From Candidatus Woesearchaeota archaeon CG1_02_57_44 (GTDB taxonomy: Archaea; Nanobdellota; Nanobdellia; Woesearchaeales; CG1-02-57-44): a DNA stretch of 44,206 nucleotides. Location of the stretch: NCBI GenBank assembly GCA_001871415.1, contig MNWW01000069.1, forward strand, positions 1 to 44,206. The letters run 5' to 3'. Each line of letters starts with the position of its first letter. The stretch's first letter is position 1. The notes under the pieces are model-generated. The model did not search any database and was not told the DNA's origin. It saw only the letters and a program-made list of their open reading frames with translations. This document shows positions 1 to 8,800 of this stretch, piece by piece. The position numbers and the translations under genes are program-made.

Positions 1-10
1 ACCAGATAAC

Positions 11-87
11 AAAAATCCGCCACTCGGCGCTAACCGCGGCCTGAAGGCCGCGGTATTACCGCGCCTCGTCATTGCAGGCGGATTTTT
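11..87. repeat. Structured intergenic element 1 (three-way junction-like)
   Basis: Outer 11-bp perfect inverted repeat at 11-21 and 77-87 (AAAAATCCGCC/GGCGGATTTTT). Inside is a hairpin with stem 34-41/46-53 and loop TGAA. A second, competing hairpin is GCGG-TATTA-CCGC at 50-62. The order (outer stem, TGAA hairpin, TATT hairpin) matches the neighbouring element at 90-140 although the stem bases differ. It lies downstream of rps7. It could be a REP-like or IS200/IS605-type end remnant, or a structured RNA; no transposase is visible. Confidence 0.55.
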
Positions 88-89
88 GA

Positions 90-140
90 ATTGCAAAGCA
101 CGTCCTGAAGGACGGGGTATTCAACCCCGTGCTTTGCAAT
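90..140. repeat. Structured intergenic element 2 (perfect three-way junction)
   Basis: Outer 12-bp stem 90-101/129-140 (ATTGCAAAGCAC/GTGCTTTGCAAT) encloses two hairpins with no unpaired junction bases: GTCC-TGAA-GGAC at 102-113 and GGGG-TATTCAA-CCCC at 114-128. Loops TGAA and TATT are shared with the element at 11-87 while the stems differ by paired changes, which suggests selection on structure. It is not a standard intrinsic terminator, because no T-run follows on the minus strand. Nature unknown. Confidence 0.6.
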
Positions 141-200
141 AAAAAAAGACCAGGACAGAACCAAGAGTATGTATCCTAAGGGAACAGAAAAATTATGACC

Positions 201-800
201 TTACCTGCTCGAATCCGCCTGTCGCTCCAGCTCTAGCTTCTTGCTGATGGCCGCGCTGTTCTGGCTCATCTGATAGCAGTTGAAGATCTCGTCAGCAAGC
301 GTATCGACGATGCTGCGCTTTGAATTGAAGCTCTTCTGGTAGGAGCCCTGGGTGATGAGGCGCAATGCCACATCGACGCGTCGCTGCGGCGCGCATTCGA
401 CCGCTTTCGGGTAGCGCGCTCCGCCGTACTCGATGCTGATGATCTCCTCGCGGGGAGCAGCGTTCTCCACTGCCTTGACCAGCACCGCGATGGGGTTGAC
501 CTTGGCCTTTTTCTCGACCTTGGCAAGGGCCTCTTCGACAATGCCGTACGCGGTGATTGCCTTTCCAGTAATATGGGAGCTGGTCTTGAAGTGCTTCTTA
601 GATTTATGGCCGGGAATCATGACCTTGTTGATGAGGCGCTCGACAATGAAGGTCTGGGACTTGCCAAAGCGCTTGCCGCCGTACTTAGCGCCGGTCTTTG
701 GCACGATGCGCGCCTCAAGGCCGATATAGCCTTGCAGTCCAGGGTCTGCGATGGTGATGCCTTCTGAACTCCAGCGGTTGAATGCGAGTATCATGGTCAC
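201..800 (-). CDS. rps7: Ribosomal protein S7 (uS7), archaeal
   Basis: Small-subunit protein that binds the 3' major domain of 16S rRNA and helps form the head and E site. The 199-aa product has the family's N-terminal segment ([19 protein letters not shown]), the [10 protein letters not shown] helix, and a C-terminal region with DVALRLI and [15 protein letters not shown]. The GTG at 800 overlaps the S12 stop (GTGA), which suggests translational coupling; an ATG two codons later (794) is the alternative start. It sits in the conserved S12-S7 order, but EF-2/EF-1A genes do not follow: the structured elements at 11-140 lie downstream instead. Confidence 0.95.
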   Translation of the reverse strand: MTMILAFNRWSSEGITIADPGLQGYIGLEARIVPKTGAKYGGKRFGKSQTFIVERLINKVMIPGHKSKKHFKTSSHITGKAITAYGIVEEALAKVEKKAKVNPIAVLVKAVENAAPREEIISIEYGGARYPKAVECAPQRRVDVALRLITQGSYQKSFNSKRSIVDTLADEIFNCYQMSQNSAAISKKLELERQADSSR

Positions 801-1234
801 TTCCTTGCCTTCTCTATCCTGCCGTGCCGCAGCGCGTGCAGCGACTGGTCATTGACCTTGACGACCTGCCAGCGGACACCGGGGATGTCTCCCTTGCTCC
901 TGCCCTTGTTGCCGCCGATGCACTCGATGACGACCTCGTCGTGCTCATCCACGAACTTGGTGGCGCCATCGCCCGGCAGAAAAGCCGTGACCTGCCTGCC
1001 GTTCTTGACGAGCTGGACACGAGCGCACTTGCGCATGCCAGAACTGGGCTGCTTCGCCTCAAGCTGCACTTTCTCAAGGACAATGCCCTTTGCCTGGCTC
1101 GCGCCCTGTAGGGGGTCAGATTTCTTCTTGACCTGAAGGATGCGCTTGACATAGTAGGCGTCAGACCAGCGGTTCTTGGCGCGCCGGTTGGCAAGCTTGG
1201 TTGCGGAGCGTAGCCCCTTGGATTTCTTCCCCAT
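797..1234 (-). CDS. rps12: Ribosomal protein S12 (uS12), archaeal
   Basis: Decoding-centre protein of the small subunit, 145 aa, the usual archaeal (eukaryotic S23-like) size. Visible family features are the basic N-terminus [18 protein letters not shown], the segment [32 protein letters not shown], and [17 protein letters not shown] near the end. The start ATG is 28 bp from a TATA box at 1258-1267, so the message is probably leaderless. It is the first gene of the S12-S7 pair and overlaps S7 by a GTGA. Confidence 0.97.
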   Translation of the reverse strand: MGKKSKGLRSATKLANRRAKNRWSDAYYVKRILQVKKKSDPLQGASQAKGIVLEKVQLEAKQPSSGMRKCARVQLVKNGRQVTAFLPGDGATKFVDEHDEVVIECIGGNKGRSKGDIPGVRWQVVKVNDQSLHALRHGRIEKARK

Positions 1235-1257
1235 GTGCTGTGGCGGAACAAGGGTCT

Positions 1258-1267
1258 GTTTAAAAAG
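1258..1267 (-). promoter_or_regulatory. TATA box for rps12-rps7
   Basis: CTTTTTAAAC on the minus strand, centred about 28 bp upstream of the S12 ATG, the spacing expected for a leaderless archaeal transcript. Confidence 0.7.
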
Positions 1268-1318
1268 CTTGCGGTGAGCGCTCTCTCCTGCATATCTCGC
1301 GTTGCCCGGGCTGGTAAC

Positions 1319-3187
1319 CTACGCCTCCTTATACTTCACCCCATACACATACACATACTGCCAGAACAATCCTTTCTTGCGCACGACACCGACGTGAAAG
1401 CCAGCGTCCTCGAAGGTGCGCTTGATGTGCAGATCGTCGCCGAGCCATGCGACATTGGGCAGCACGCCGAAGTATTTGTCGAAATCCATGAACAGTATCC
1501 GCTCATGCATATCAAGGCGCTTATTGACGCCCCGCAGCACTGCGGGCAAGTCCTGCACATACCCCAGCTGTCCGACGCTGACCACCACATCGACATTCGG
1601 GACCTTCGATGACACCCTGCTGTGGTGCAGATCATCATGGATGAAGCGCACATTGCCATGCATCCTTCTGTCAGCGACCGCTATCTCGCGGGCTGACGCA
1701 TTGGTCGCGTAAACCGCGCCATGCTCACCGACAGCATCGGCAAGCAGCTGAGTCACCGTGCCCACCCCACAACCATACTCCAACACCTTCTTCCCCGACA
1801 CATCGCCGAGCAGACCAAGAATTGTCCTTCGCGCATTCTCGGGCAAAGTGAATCGCTCAAACAGCAGAGTCAGGGGAGCCGCCCGATCAGAGACCGTGCG
1901 GATGGTGCTGCTGTCATTGGTCAAAGCGAAGAGATAATACACCGGAATGCCCGCGAGGACCAGGGACAATGCCATGAGGAATAGCCGATAGCTCGTCCAT
2001 GCCCAGGAGCCGACAAGCGCCAGCAAGACCAACGCCGCAACGATGGGGCCAATCATGCCGAAGGGCGCTGGAAACTCCCGCCGCCGCGCATCCTTGCGCC
2101 GCAGCACAGGAACCGCTATCAGGACAAGCACATACATGACTGCCGCCATGGGAACGAGCAAGGACAGCATCACACGATACGAGCCAAAGCCAAAGAAGAT
2201 GACCGCAAGCGACACAATGCACTGGAAGATGACCGCGAGATAGGGCGTACGGAATTTCTCGTGGACGCGAGCGAAGCTTGGAAACACCAGATGATCCCGT
2301 GCCATGGCCATCAGCAGGCGAGGACCGCCTATGATGCCCCCCGCTGCCGAGCCGATGAGTACCAGATAGACCCCCAATCCCAGGATGGCCTGACCGTAAT
2401 GCCCGAGCAGCAATTCGCCCGCTTCCAGCAGGGGAGTTCCCATAGTAGCGAGCAGGTCAGAGGGAAATAAACCAAACAGCACAAGCACAAGCGCGATATT
2501 CAACACTGCGACGAGCACCGTTCCCCAGATGATGGCACGGGGGACCGCACGCGCATCCGTCGTCTCTTCTGACAGATACGTGACAGACTCCCAGCCAAAG
2601 AACGTCTCTATGAGAAAGAACATAGCCAAGAAGATGCTTCTGAAACCTGAGGTCCAGAAGGGATGCAGATTACTAGCATGAAAGCGCAGGCCACCAGGGA
2701 CCAACATAAGACCCAGCACGACAAACGTCACAACCACAAAAAAATTGACCGCCATGCTGGACGCTTCTGCGCCAAGGTATGCGATGACATACAGCAGCAG
2801 CACAAACATCGCAGAGATGAGCAATTTTGGCAGCAACGGAAAGCCTGTCGGCGTCAGATACTCAACAGCCGCGACAACCAGCATAGTCGTGGTCATTGTC
2901 CCCACAAGCCAGGCAGTCCAGCCAGTGAAAAACGACCACTGCCTGCCGTACGCTTGCTTGGCGTACTCATAGACACCGCCTGCGCGCGGGTACAGGGAGG
3001 AAAGTTCAGCAAAGCAGAAAGCGATATAGAGCGAAAGCAATGCGACCAGCACCCAGCTCACCAGCGACGCGGTGCCAGCGATTCCCGCTGCGATGCTCTG
3101 GCCAAAGAACGTGCCGGTGCCAATGATGCTTGTCGTGGCGAGCGCTAGCAGGGGTAAGAATCCAAGACCTCGGCGAAGCTCTGCCAT
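1319..3187 (-). CDS. APC-superfamily permease fused to a SAM methyltransferase
   Basis: A 622-aa single reading frame with two parts. Residues about 1-420 form an amino acid/polyamine/organocation permease: the helix-1 motif SIIGTGTFFGQSIAAGIAG, then about twelve hydrophobic segments. Residues about 430-622 form a class I SAM-dependent methyltransferase with motif I VLEYGCGVGTVTQ (468-480), an acidic segment after it, and a DVVVSVGQLGYV strand around 533-544. The join lies in one continuous frame with no internal stop, so it is a real fusion on this sequence. The membrane part probably imports amino acids or amines. The methyltransferase would be cytosolic; its substrate is unknown, and modification of the imported solute is only a guess. 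Confidence 0.88.
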   Translation of the reverse strand: MAELRRGLGFLPLLALATTSIIGTGTFFGQSIAAGIAGTASLVSWVLVALLSLYIAFCFAELSSLYPRAGGVYEYAKQAYGRQWSFFTGWTAWLVGTMTTTMLVVAAVEYLTPTGFPLLPKLLISAMFVLLLYVIAYLGAEASSMAVNFFVVVTFVVLGLMLVPGGLRFHASNLHPFWTSGFRSIFLAMFFLIETFFGWESVTYLSEETTDARAVPRAIIWGTVLVAVLNIALVLVLFGLFPSDLLATMGTPLLEAGELLLGHYGQAILGLGVYLVLIGSAAGGIIGGPRLLMAMARDHLVFPSFARVHEKFRTPYLAVIFQCIVSLAVIFFGFGSYRVMLSLLVPMAAVMYVLVLIAVPVLRRKDARRREFPAPFGMIGPIVAALVLLALVGSWAWTSYRLFLMALSLVLAGIPVYYLFALTNDSSTIRTVSDRAAPLTLLFERFTLPENARRTILGLLGDVSGKKVLEYGCGVGTVTQLLADAVGEHGAVYATNASAREIAVADRRMHGNVRFIHDDLHHSRVSSKVPNVDVVVSVGQLGYVQDLPAVLRGVNKRLDMHERILFMDFDKYFGVLPNVAWLGDDLHIKRTFEDAGFHVGVVRKKGLFWQYVYVYGVKYKEA

Positions 3188-3210
3188 ACCATCGCATGGT
3201 GCTCTGCACT

Positions 3211-3220
3211 ATATAAATAA
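3211..3220 (-). promoter_or_regulatory. TATA box for the permease-methyltransferase gene
   Basis: TTATTTATAT on the minus strand, centred about 28 bp upstream of the ATG at 3187; a leaderless start is implied. Confidence 0.75.
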
Positions 3221-3226
3221 TGGGGA

Positions 3227-3760
3227 TTACTCCCGCGTGGGGTCAGCGAGCAGCATCGTGAAGCTTGCTGGAAGCGACGCATCTGCGGACAGGCGCAATC
3301 CCGCGTCCGGGAGAGGATGGATCCTAGGGTCGGATTCAGGGCTATGCGCCCCCCCTCGAAACACGACTGCTGCGACATCGCCATACAGGGCCGGATTCAT
3401 CCAATGTCCATGCGGACCGCGAAGCAGCGGCCGCAGGGTGACGCCCATGCGATCAATGCTCGCTTTCACGCACTGCTCAGCGTCAGTGGGAAGCAGCTCG
3501 GAATACCCGCTCAGACAATCATAATGGGTATACGCGCGATCGGGAAAGCGCATGACCATGCCAGGGACAGCGTGACCCTTTGAGGTCAATACCAGATCAT
3601 CTAGGCGCACCGTGACCGCGAATGAGGATATCGCTGCGTGCCAGCCGCTCCTGAGCCATCGCTCATCCAATCCCTGGCGGGCGTGTTCCATCGATGTCTG
3701 CGCGCGAGCGGCGACAGGCAGGAAAAGTTGTTGACGCAATTCATCGATCAGGTTGACCAT
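3227..3760 (-). CDS. Conserved-looking hypothetical protein, 177 aa
   Basis: No family recognised. The frame is open further upstream (to 3916), but a TATA box at 3781-3793 sits 26 bp from the ATG at 3760, so the shorter 177-aa form is chosen; the extension is Arg/Ser-rich and shadow-like. The product begins MVNLIDELRQQLFLPVAAR, has no signal peptide or membrane segment, and contains a proline/glycine-rich middle (GVTLRPLLRGPHGHWMNPAL). It is convergent with nothing and divergent from the Dph2-like gene. Function unknown. Confidence 0.6.
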   Translation of the reverse strand: MVNLIDELRQQLFLPVAARAQTSMEHARQGLDERWLRSGWHAAISSFAVTVRLDDLVLTSKGHAVPGMVMRFPDRAYTHYDCLSGYSELLPTDAEQCVKASIDRMGVTLRPLLRGPHGHWMNPALYGDVAAVVFRGGAHSPESDPRIHPLPDAGLRLSADASLPASFTMLLADPTRE

Positions 3761-3780
3761 GTGGACGGATAAGGCCGACC

Positions 3781-3793
3781 GCTTTATACAATT
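3781..3793 (-). promoter_or_regulatory. TATA box for the 177-aa hypothetical gene
   Basis: AATTGTATAAAGC on the minus strand, about 26 bp before the ATG at 3760; it supports the short start choice. The roughly 120 bp between here and the divergent promoter at 3916 hold nothing recognisable. Confidence 0.7.
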
Positions 3794-3915
3794 TGCTATT
3801 GACGACAAGCGCCTGCGCTGCTGCGAACGCCATGGACCGTCGAGGACAGACACCGCGCTGACTCGTCCCTGAACCCGGCAGGAAAGCCCGACCGCGCTTG
3901 AGCAATCCCGCCCCA

Positions 3916-3924
3916 TTTATAAAC
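3916..3924 (+). promoter_or_regulatory. TATA box for the Dph2-like gene
   Basis: TTTATAAAC centred 26 bp upstream of the ATG at 3946. It fixes the 5' end of the gene and shows that the missing first Dph2 domain is not simply encoded upstream. Confidence 0.78.
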
Positions 3925-3945
3925 AAAAGGTGATTCCCCATCCTC

Positions 3946-4617
3946 ATGCGCACCCTGCACATCCCGGTGAAGTCGACGGTGCCAATCATCCTGACAGAGG
4001 ACATCATCAGCAGGCTCCCAAACAAGATAGCCCTGGTCATGCCCGTCCAGCACATCCACAAGCGTGATGAAGTGATAGCGCAGCTCCACAGAGCCGGAAA
4101 AGAAGTCGTGCTGCCGCAGGGCTATCATACTCGCCATGACGGACAGGTGCTGGGATGCGATCAGGCCGAAGGCCACGGCATCGACGCTGACGCGTACCTC
4201 TGCGTCGCTGACGGCGCGTTCCATCCAAAGGCATTGGCCACCGCCGATATCCCTGTGTTTGTCTATGATCTCTCCAGGAATGAACTGCACCAGATGGACC
4301 CCGGGCTCAAGCAGAAGATCCTCGGACGCCGCAAGGGTGCGCTGGCAAGATTCTATACCGCAAAGACCGTGGGCGTATTGGTGACAACCAAACCAGGGCA
4401 GCGTCGCCTAGAGCAGGTGCACAAGCTACGACAGATGTTTCCAAAAAAAGCGTTCTACTGCTTTGGCGCCGACACCATGAACCTGAAAGAATGCGTTAAT
4501 TTTCCATTTGTAGAAGTCTGGGTCAACACCGCATGCCCGCGCATGGAAGACGACCACCAACAGCTCGACAGACCGCTCATCAATGCGAGAGATATCGCTG
4601 AGGTATTGATGTTCTGA
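3946..4617 (+). CDS. Dph2-family diphthamide synthesis protein lacking domain 1
   Basis: Archaeal Dph2 transfers the 3-amino-3-carboxypropyl group of SAM to the EF-2 histidine, using a 4Fe-4S cluster held by three cysteines, one per domain. This 223-aa protein has the second-domain signature GQVLGCD (Cys71) followed by DAYLCVADGAFHPKALA, and the third-domain signature VNTACPRMEDD (Cys197). The usual first domain of about 110-120 residues, with its own cysteine, is absent; family members are usually near 330-350 aa. The TATA box at 3916-3924 places the start here. The cluster may be held by a partner subunit or by other cysteines (86, 172, 183), or the protein may have another role. No other Dph gene is nearby. 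Confidence 0.82.
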   Translation: MRTLHIPVKSTVPIILTEDIISRLPNKIALVMPVQHIHKRDEVIAQLHRAGKEVVLPQGYHTRHDGQVLGCDQAEGHGIDADAYLCVADGAFHPKALATADIPVFVYDLSRNELHQMDPGLKQKILGRRKGALARFYTAKTVGVLVTTKPGQRRLEQVHKLRQMFPKKAFYCFGADTMNLKECVNFPFVEVWVNTACPRMEDDHQQLDRPLINARDIAEVLMF

Positions 4618-4690
4618 GAGACGACGTGCACCTCCAGGACATCAGATGCGAAGAGCCGCACCCGCAAGAGGGACTCACCTCCCACAACCC

Positions 4691-4700
4691 ATTAATACCA
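4691..4700 (+). promoter_or_regulatory. TATA box for alaX
   Basis: ATTAATACCA, roughly 25-27 bp upstream of the ATG at 4720. Confidence 0.6.
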
Positions 4701-4719
4701 TCCCTCCTCCCCTGCCGCC

Positions 4720-5490
4720 ATGACACCGCGCTATTTCACCGACGCCTACTGCAAGGAACTGACGACAACCATCACATCAGTGAAGGACGGCAGGTTCGTC
4801 ACGCTGGCCGACACCATCTTCTATCCCCATGGCGGCGGCCAGCCGCATGACACCGGTACCATCACCACAGACGACGCTACCGCCTATCCTGTCATCTTCG
4901 TCAGGAAGTCTGATGACACCATCAGCCATGAGGTGGATCCGCAGAGCAGACCACCATTGACCGCAGGCCAGAGCGTCACCTGCCATCTGGACTGGCAGCG
5001 CCGCCACATCCTGATGCGCATGCACACCGCATCGCACATCCTCTCGGCGCTCATCCTGAGGGAGACCGGCGCGCTGATAACCGGCAACCAGCTCGGCGAA
5101 GACAAGACACGCATCGATTTTTCCATCGACCAGTTCAACCGCAACCTGCTCAATTCTTTCGAGCACAAGACCAATGCCATCATCGGAAAGGACCTGCCCG
5201 TAGAGATTACGTTCACCACAAGAGAGACCCTGGAGCAGGACCCGCGGCTCGTGCGCCTGGCCAAGGGCTTTCCGGAGCACATCAAGGAGGTGCGCATCGT
5301 GGCCATCGGCCAGGGCGATGACCAGGTAGATGTCCAGGCAGACGGTGGGACGCACGTGCGCTCCACCAGGGAGGTAGGCGCCATCCGTATCATCGACCTG
5401 CAGAACAAGGGCAAGGACAGAAGGCGCATCTATTTTGAGCTCAAGGACCTGAGCAGTGACGCGAGCCGCCATCTGTCAGCAGGGGAATAG
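4720..5490 (+). CDS. alaX: AlaX-type alanyl-tRNA editing protein
   Basis: Free-standing homologue of the AlaRS editing domain that hydrolyses mischarged Ser-tRNA(Ala) (or Gly-tRNA(Ala)). The 256-aa protein (AlaX-M/L size) has the N-terminal beta-barrel part with FYPHGGGQPHDTG (34-46), the zinc motif HTASH (His102 and His106) and the second motif ADGGTHVRST (207-216). In the second motif the first metal ligand, Cys in most AlaRS/AlaX proteins, is Asp208, with His212 kept. The C-terminus continues VGAIRIIDLQNKGKDRRRIYF without the AlaRS C-Ala domain. It has its own TATA box and is probably monocistronic or cotranscribed with the small gene at 5525. Confidence 0.92.
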   Translation: MTPRYFTDAYCKELTTTITSVKDGRFVTLADTIFYPHGGGQPHDTGTITTDDATAYPVIFVRKSDDTISHEVDPQSRPPLTAGQSVTCHLDWQRRHILMRMHTASHILSALILRETGALITGNQLGEDKTRIDFSIDQFNRNLLNSFEHKTNAIIGKDLPVEITFTTRETLEQDPRLVRLAKGFPEHIKEVRIVAIGQGDDQVDVQADGGTHVRSTREVGAIRIIDLQNKGKDRRRIYFELKDLSSDASRHLSAGE

Positions 5491-5500
5491 ATTTAAATAA
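5491..5500 (+). promoter_or_regulatory. TATA box for the 71-aa membrane protein
   Basis: ATTTAAATAA directly after the alaX stop, 25-30 bp before the ATG at 5525. Confidence 0.7.
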
Positions 5501-5524
5501 AATAGAGCCTAAGACAGCATCACC

Positions 5525-5740
5525 ATGCCAAAACCATCTGCGAAGAATCCAGCAAAGAGCGCAAAGCCCAGGTCAGACCCGAGACCCTACCTTGCCATTG
5601 TCGGCATCATCTGCGGCGTCTCCATCCCGTTGGTGGCGATTACCGCGGCCATGGCAGAATCATGGGTCATTGTCCCGGTCGTCGGATTCCTGGCCTTCAT
5701 GGGAATCATGCTCGGCTTCTTCGCGTCAAGGGAGCGCTGA
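5525..5740 (+). CDS. Small two-helix membrane protein, 71 aa
   Basis: Lys/Pro/Ala-rich cytoplasmic-type N-terminus (about 20 residues) followed by two hydrophobic segments, around 23-44 (AIVGIICGVSIPLVAITAAM) and 46-66 (WVIVPVVGFLAFMGIMLGFF), ending in ASRER. It resembles small DUF4190-like membrane proteins in layout, but the family cannot be named from sequence alone. It has its own TATA box. Function unknown. Confidence 0.7.
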   Translation: MPKPSAKNPAKSAKPRSDPRPYLAIVGIICGVSIPLVAITAAMAESWVIVPVVGFLAFMGIMLGFFASRER

Positions 5741-5829
5741 GCACCAGCGCGCCCCCCGATCAACTGCGACGATAGCAGCGCGGCTTCATAAGGCAGAAGG
5801 ATCACTAAGAGCAGGGATACGACCGCGTT

Positions 5830-8800
5830 TCAATGTGTCCATGTATCATCGCCGTCCATATACACCCAATAGCCACGGCCAGATGTGAGAACGTCAAGAG
5901 AGTTCACATACGCGGGTCCTGATGAAGCATAGCTCTTCCATCCCGCGTCATGCGACCACACGGTGCCATTGGGCGTGAGCGTATCCTGCAATGACAGGAA
6001 CGAGGGTGCCGCCAGCGCGTTCACCCCGACAAGATTCCATCCTGAAGACAATACAGTCTCGTTCCCGTAGTCAGAACCATTCACGACAAGTGTTTGCGTA
6101 TTGTTGGCCCAGAGCCAGTAGCCCAGTCCGGGGACAATATCCGTCAACTCGCCGCTCCCACCGAACGAATACGACCAGCTGCCATTGAAGGCCCAGACAT
6201 ACGTATAGTTCAGCCCTGAAAGCATACCACTCACACTTGTATTGAACGGCGCGATCCCCAACGACACAAGATTCCACCCAGCAGCGAGCGAAATATTCTG
6301 CACGCGCACCGCAGACACCACAACGAAAGACGCGTTCCTACGCGTCACATTCTCCCCGTCAGAGGCATTGACAAAAATAACATAACTACCCGTGGCGTTG
6401 GTCAACCAGCTCCCCGAACCGAGCGGCTCATCAGCGACGACAATAACAGCATCACCATCAATATCCGCGACGCTCCAGTTCAACGTCACTGTATCTCCTT
6501 CAATCACTGACGAAGCTGAGATACTCAGGTTCAATGAAGGAGGGGTATTGACAGGAACAACTGCCGACGCGTTGACCGCGCTCCCGTAGGCAGTACCATC
6601 AGAGGCCACGACCTCACAGAGGAGCGCCACGCCCTTGCGCACATCCGAGCCATTGATGACCGTGGCGTTCTCCATCGATGCGTTCACCTCACCGGCGAAG
6701 TACCATCGGATGATGCTGCCGGACTCGCTGTCAGAATCAATATCAGCATACGTGTAGTTACACAGCGCACCAAGCGCAGCAGATGGCAGCGCAGGGACGA
6801 TGTTCACGCCCGATACCGTAGGCGCGTGGTTGACCGAGCTGATGACCAGCGTGAAATTGCCCGAAACAGTTGTACGCCCGTCGCTCACCGATACAGCAAC
6901 ATACCGTGTGCCGCTATAACCGACGGAGATGTTCCAGCCAAAGCCCCCACTACCAACATCCGTGAAATTCGTATCGTTCAGGGAATAGGTCAAGGAAAGC
7001 GTATCGACGTCTGTCGCGCTGATATTGACGACCAGATACTGCCCGTCCGTCGCGCTCTCGACGGCCAGCGCGCCCAGCACGGGCCACGCGTCAGGACTCA
7101 GGTTCAACGTGGTCGTCCGAGGATGCGTGTCCGTGTCATACGCGTGCAGGGCAAGCCACGTCCAGACGCCACTATCTGCATAACTCGTCGCTTCGTAATT
7201 GGTGCCCGACTGCGCGGATGCCGCTGTTCCCGTCGTGATGTCCCAGAGGTACAGGTCCAGGTCATTGCTGCCTGAATCGCCTGACCAGTCAGCGCGAACA
7301 TAAACGCTGCTATTGCGTTCATGCTTGCTCAGGAACCAGAGCACATCGCCCTCATCCCAGTCCCTGGGGGGATTATCAATGCTCTGGTCCCAGACATGCC
7401 TGCCCATCACCGGGACGCTGAGCGCGACAGGAACCCGTATGGTGACGTTATTGCCCTGCGAGTCGTTCATGCTCAATAACAGCACAGACTGATACACAGA
7501 ACCGTTCGCGTCGCCCAGCGTGATATTGACAGCAAGCGCCGCGGTCCCGTTCGCGTCAACAGCGGCCCCCTCAGACCCGACAATGCTTCCCGGCAGCTCG
7601 TATTCCAGCCGCTGGCTGAGGAATGATTCAGCGCTCACCGACCAGACCGTCTGAGCAAGCCCGAGCGAGCGCAAGGTCAGATTGAACTGCGCGGTCGTAT
7701 TGGAGAGCACGATCGCCTGCAGGCTCGCGTTGCCGTATGCCAAGACCACGACAGGAATGGCTGCAGCAGCGGTGACATTTATCTCGCCTGCCCCTTCGTC
7801 CTGCGGATGCATGCTGAGATTGGTCGCGGACTGCGTTAGGCGCTGCGCCATCTCAAGCGGCGTGATATTGCCCAGCGCCTCACGCAACAGCGCGGCCGCG
7901 CCGGATACGTGCGGCGCTGCCATGCTGGTGCCGCTCATGGTGGCGTAGCCACCGTTGAAATACGTACTGTAGATATTGGTGCCTGGCGCAGAAAGCAAGG
8001 GCACGAACCGCCCCCAGGGGCCGGGCCCGCGCGATGAGAAGCTGGCGATGTTGTCATCGCTGACCTCCGCGGTTCCTTGATCATCGACCGCCGCGACACT
8101 GATGATATTATCGCCGAACGCGGGGCTCGTGACCGTGCCGACGCTTTGCCCCTGGCCGTTGCCATTGTTGCCAGCGGAAACCACGACAGTGATGTTGTTG
8201 CGCACTGCGTTCTCCACAGCAGTGGTGAGGCTGTTCTTGCCGGTCCATGGAACATTCCAACTGCCAAGGGACATGCTGATGATGGGCGTGTGATTGGTGA
8301 TTGCCCGGTCGATGGCGCTGAGTATAGCGCTTGTCGGACAGCTGCCTGCGTTGTTGCACGCCTTGAGCGCGTAGAACGTGGCATTCGGGGCCACGCCCAT
8401 GAGCGTGCCATTGGCACCGATGATACCGGCGACGTGTGTTCCATGCCCATGATCATCAGTGGGATCGCCGTCTGTATTGACGAAGTCATAGCCATCAGCG
8501 ACCCTGCAGCCGGCGCCGAAGCATCCGCCAAGGTCTGCGTGCGTATACAACACCCCCGTGTCGATGATGGCGACGATCACTCCTCTGCCTGAGACATTAT
8601 AGGCCGACCTGGTCTGCGTCGCCCCCATGGAGATGACGCTGGTCGTCAATTGAACATCAGATATAGGTTCAGGGTCAGGTACATGTGAGAGCCGATCAAG
8701 CTCCAGGAGCGCCACATCAGCGCTGGCCGTAAGCGCAGCGTAGGACTCCTTGGTGATGACCCCGGAAAACCCCGGGACATGGTCATATTCGCGCAGCGCG

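Noticed and set aside
2663-3148. Open frame (161 codons) on the plus strand
   Set aside because: Opposite strand of the permease part; Gln/His/Arg-rich, no domain, no promoter.
7935-8531. Long open frame (198 codons) on the minus strand
   Set aside because: It lies inside the subtilase catalytic region in another frame; composition is Arg/Ser/Ala-rich, as is typical of a shadow of a GC-rich gene.
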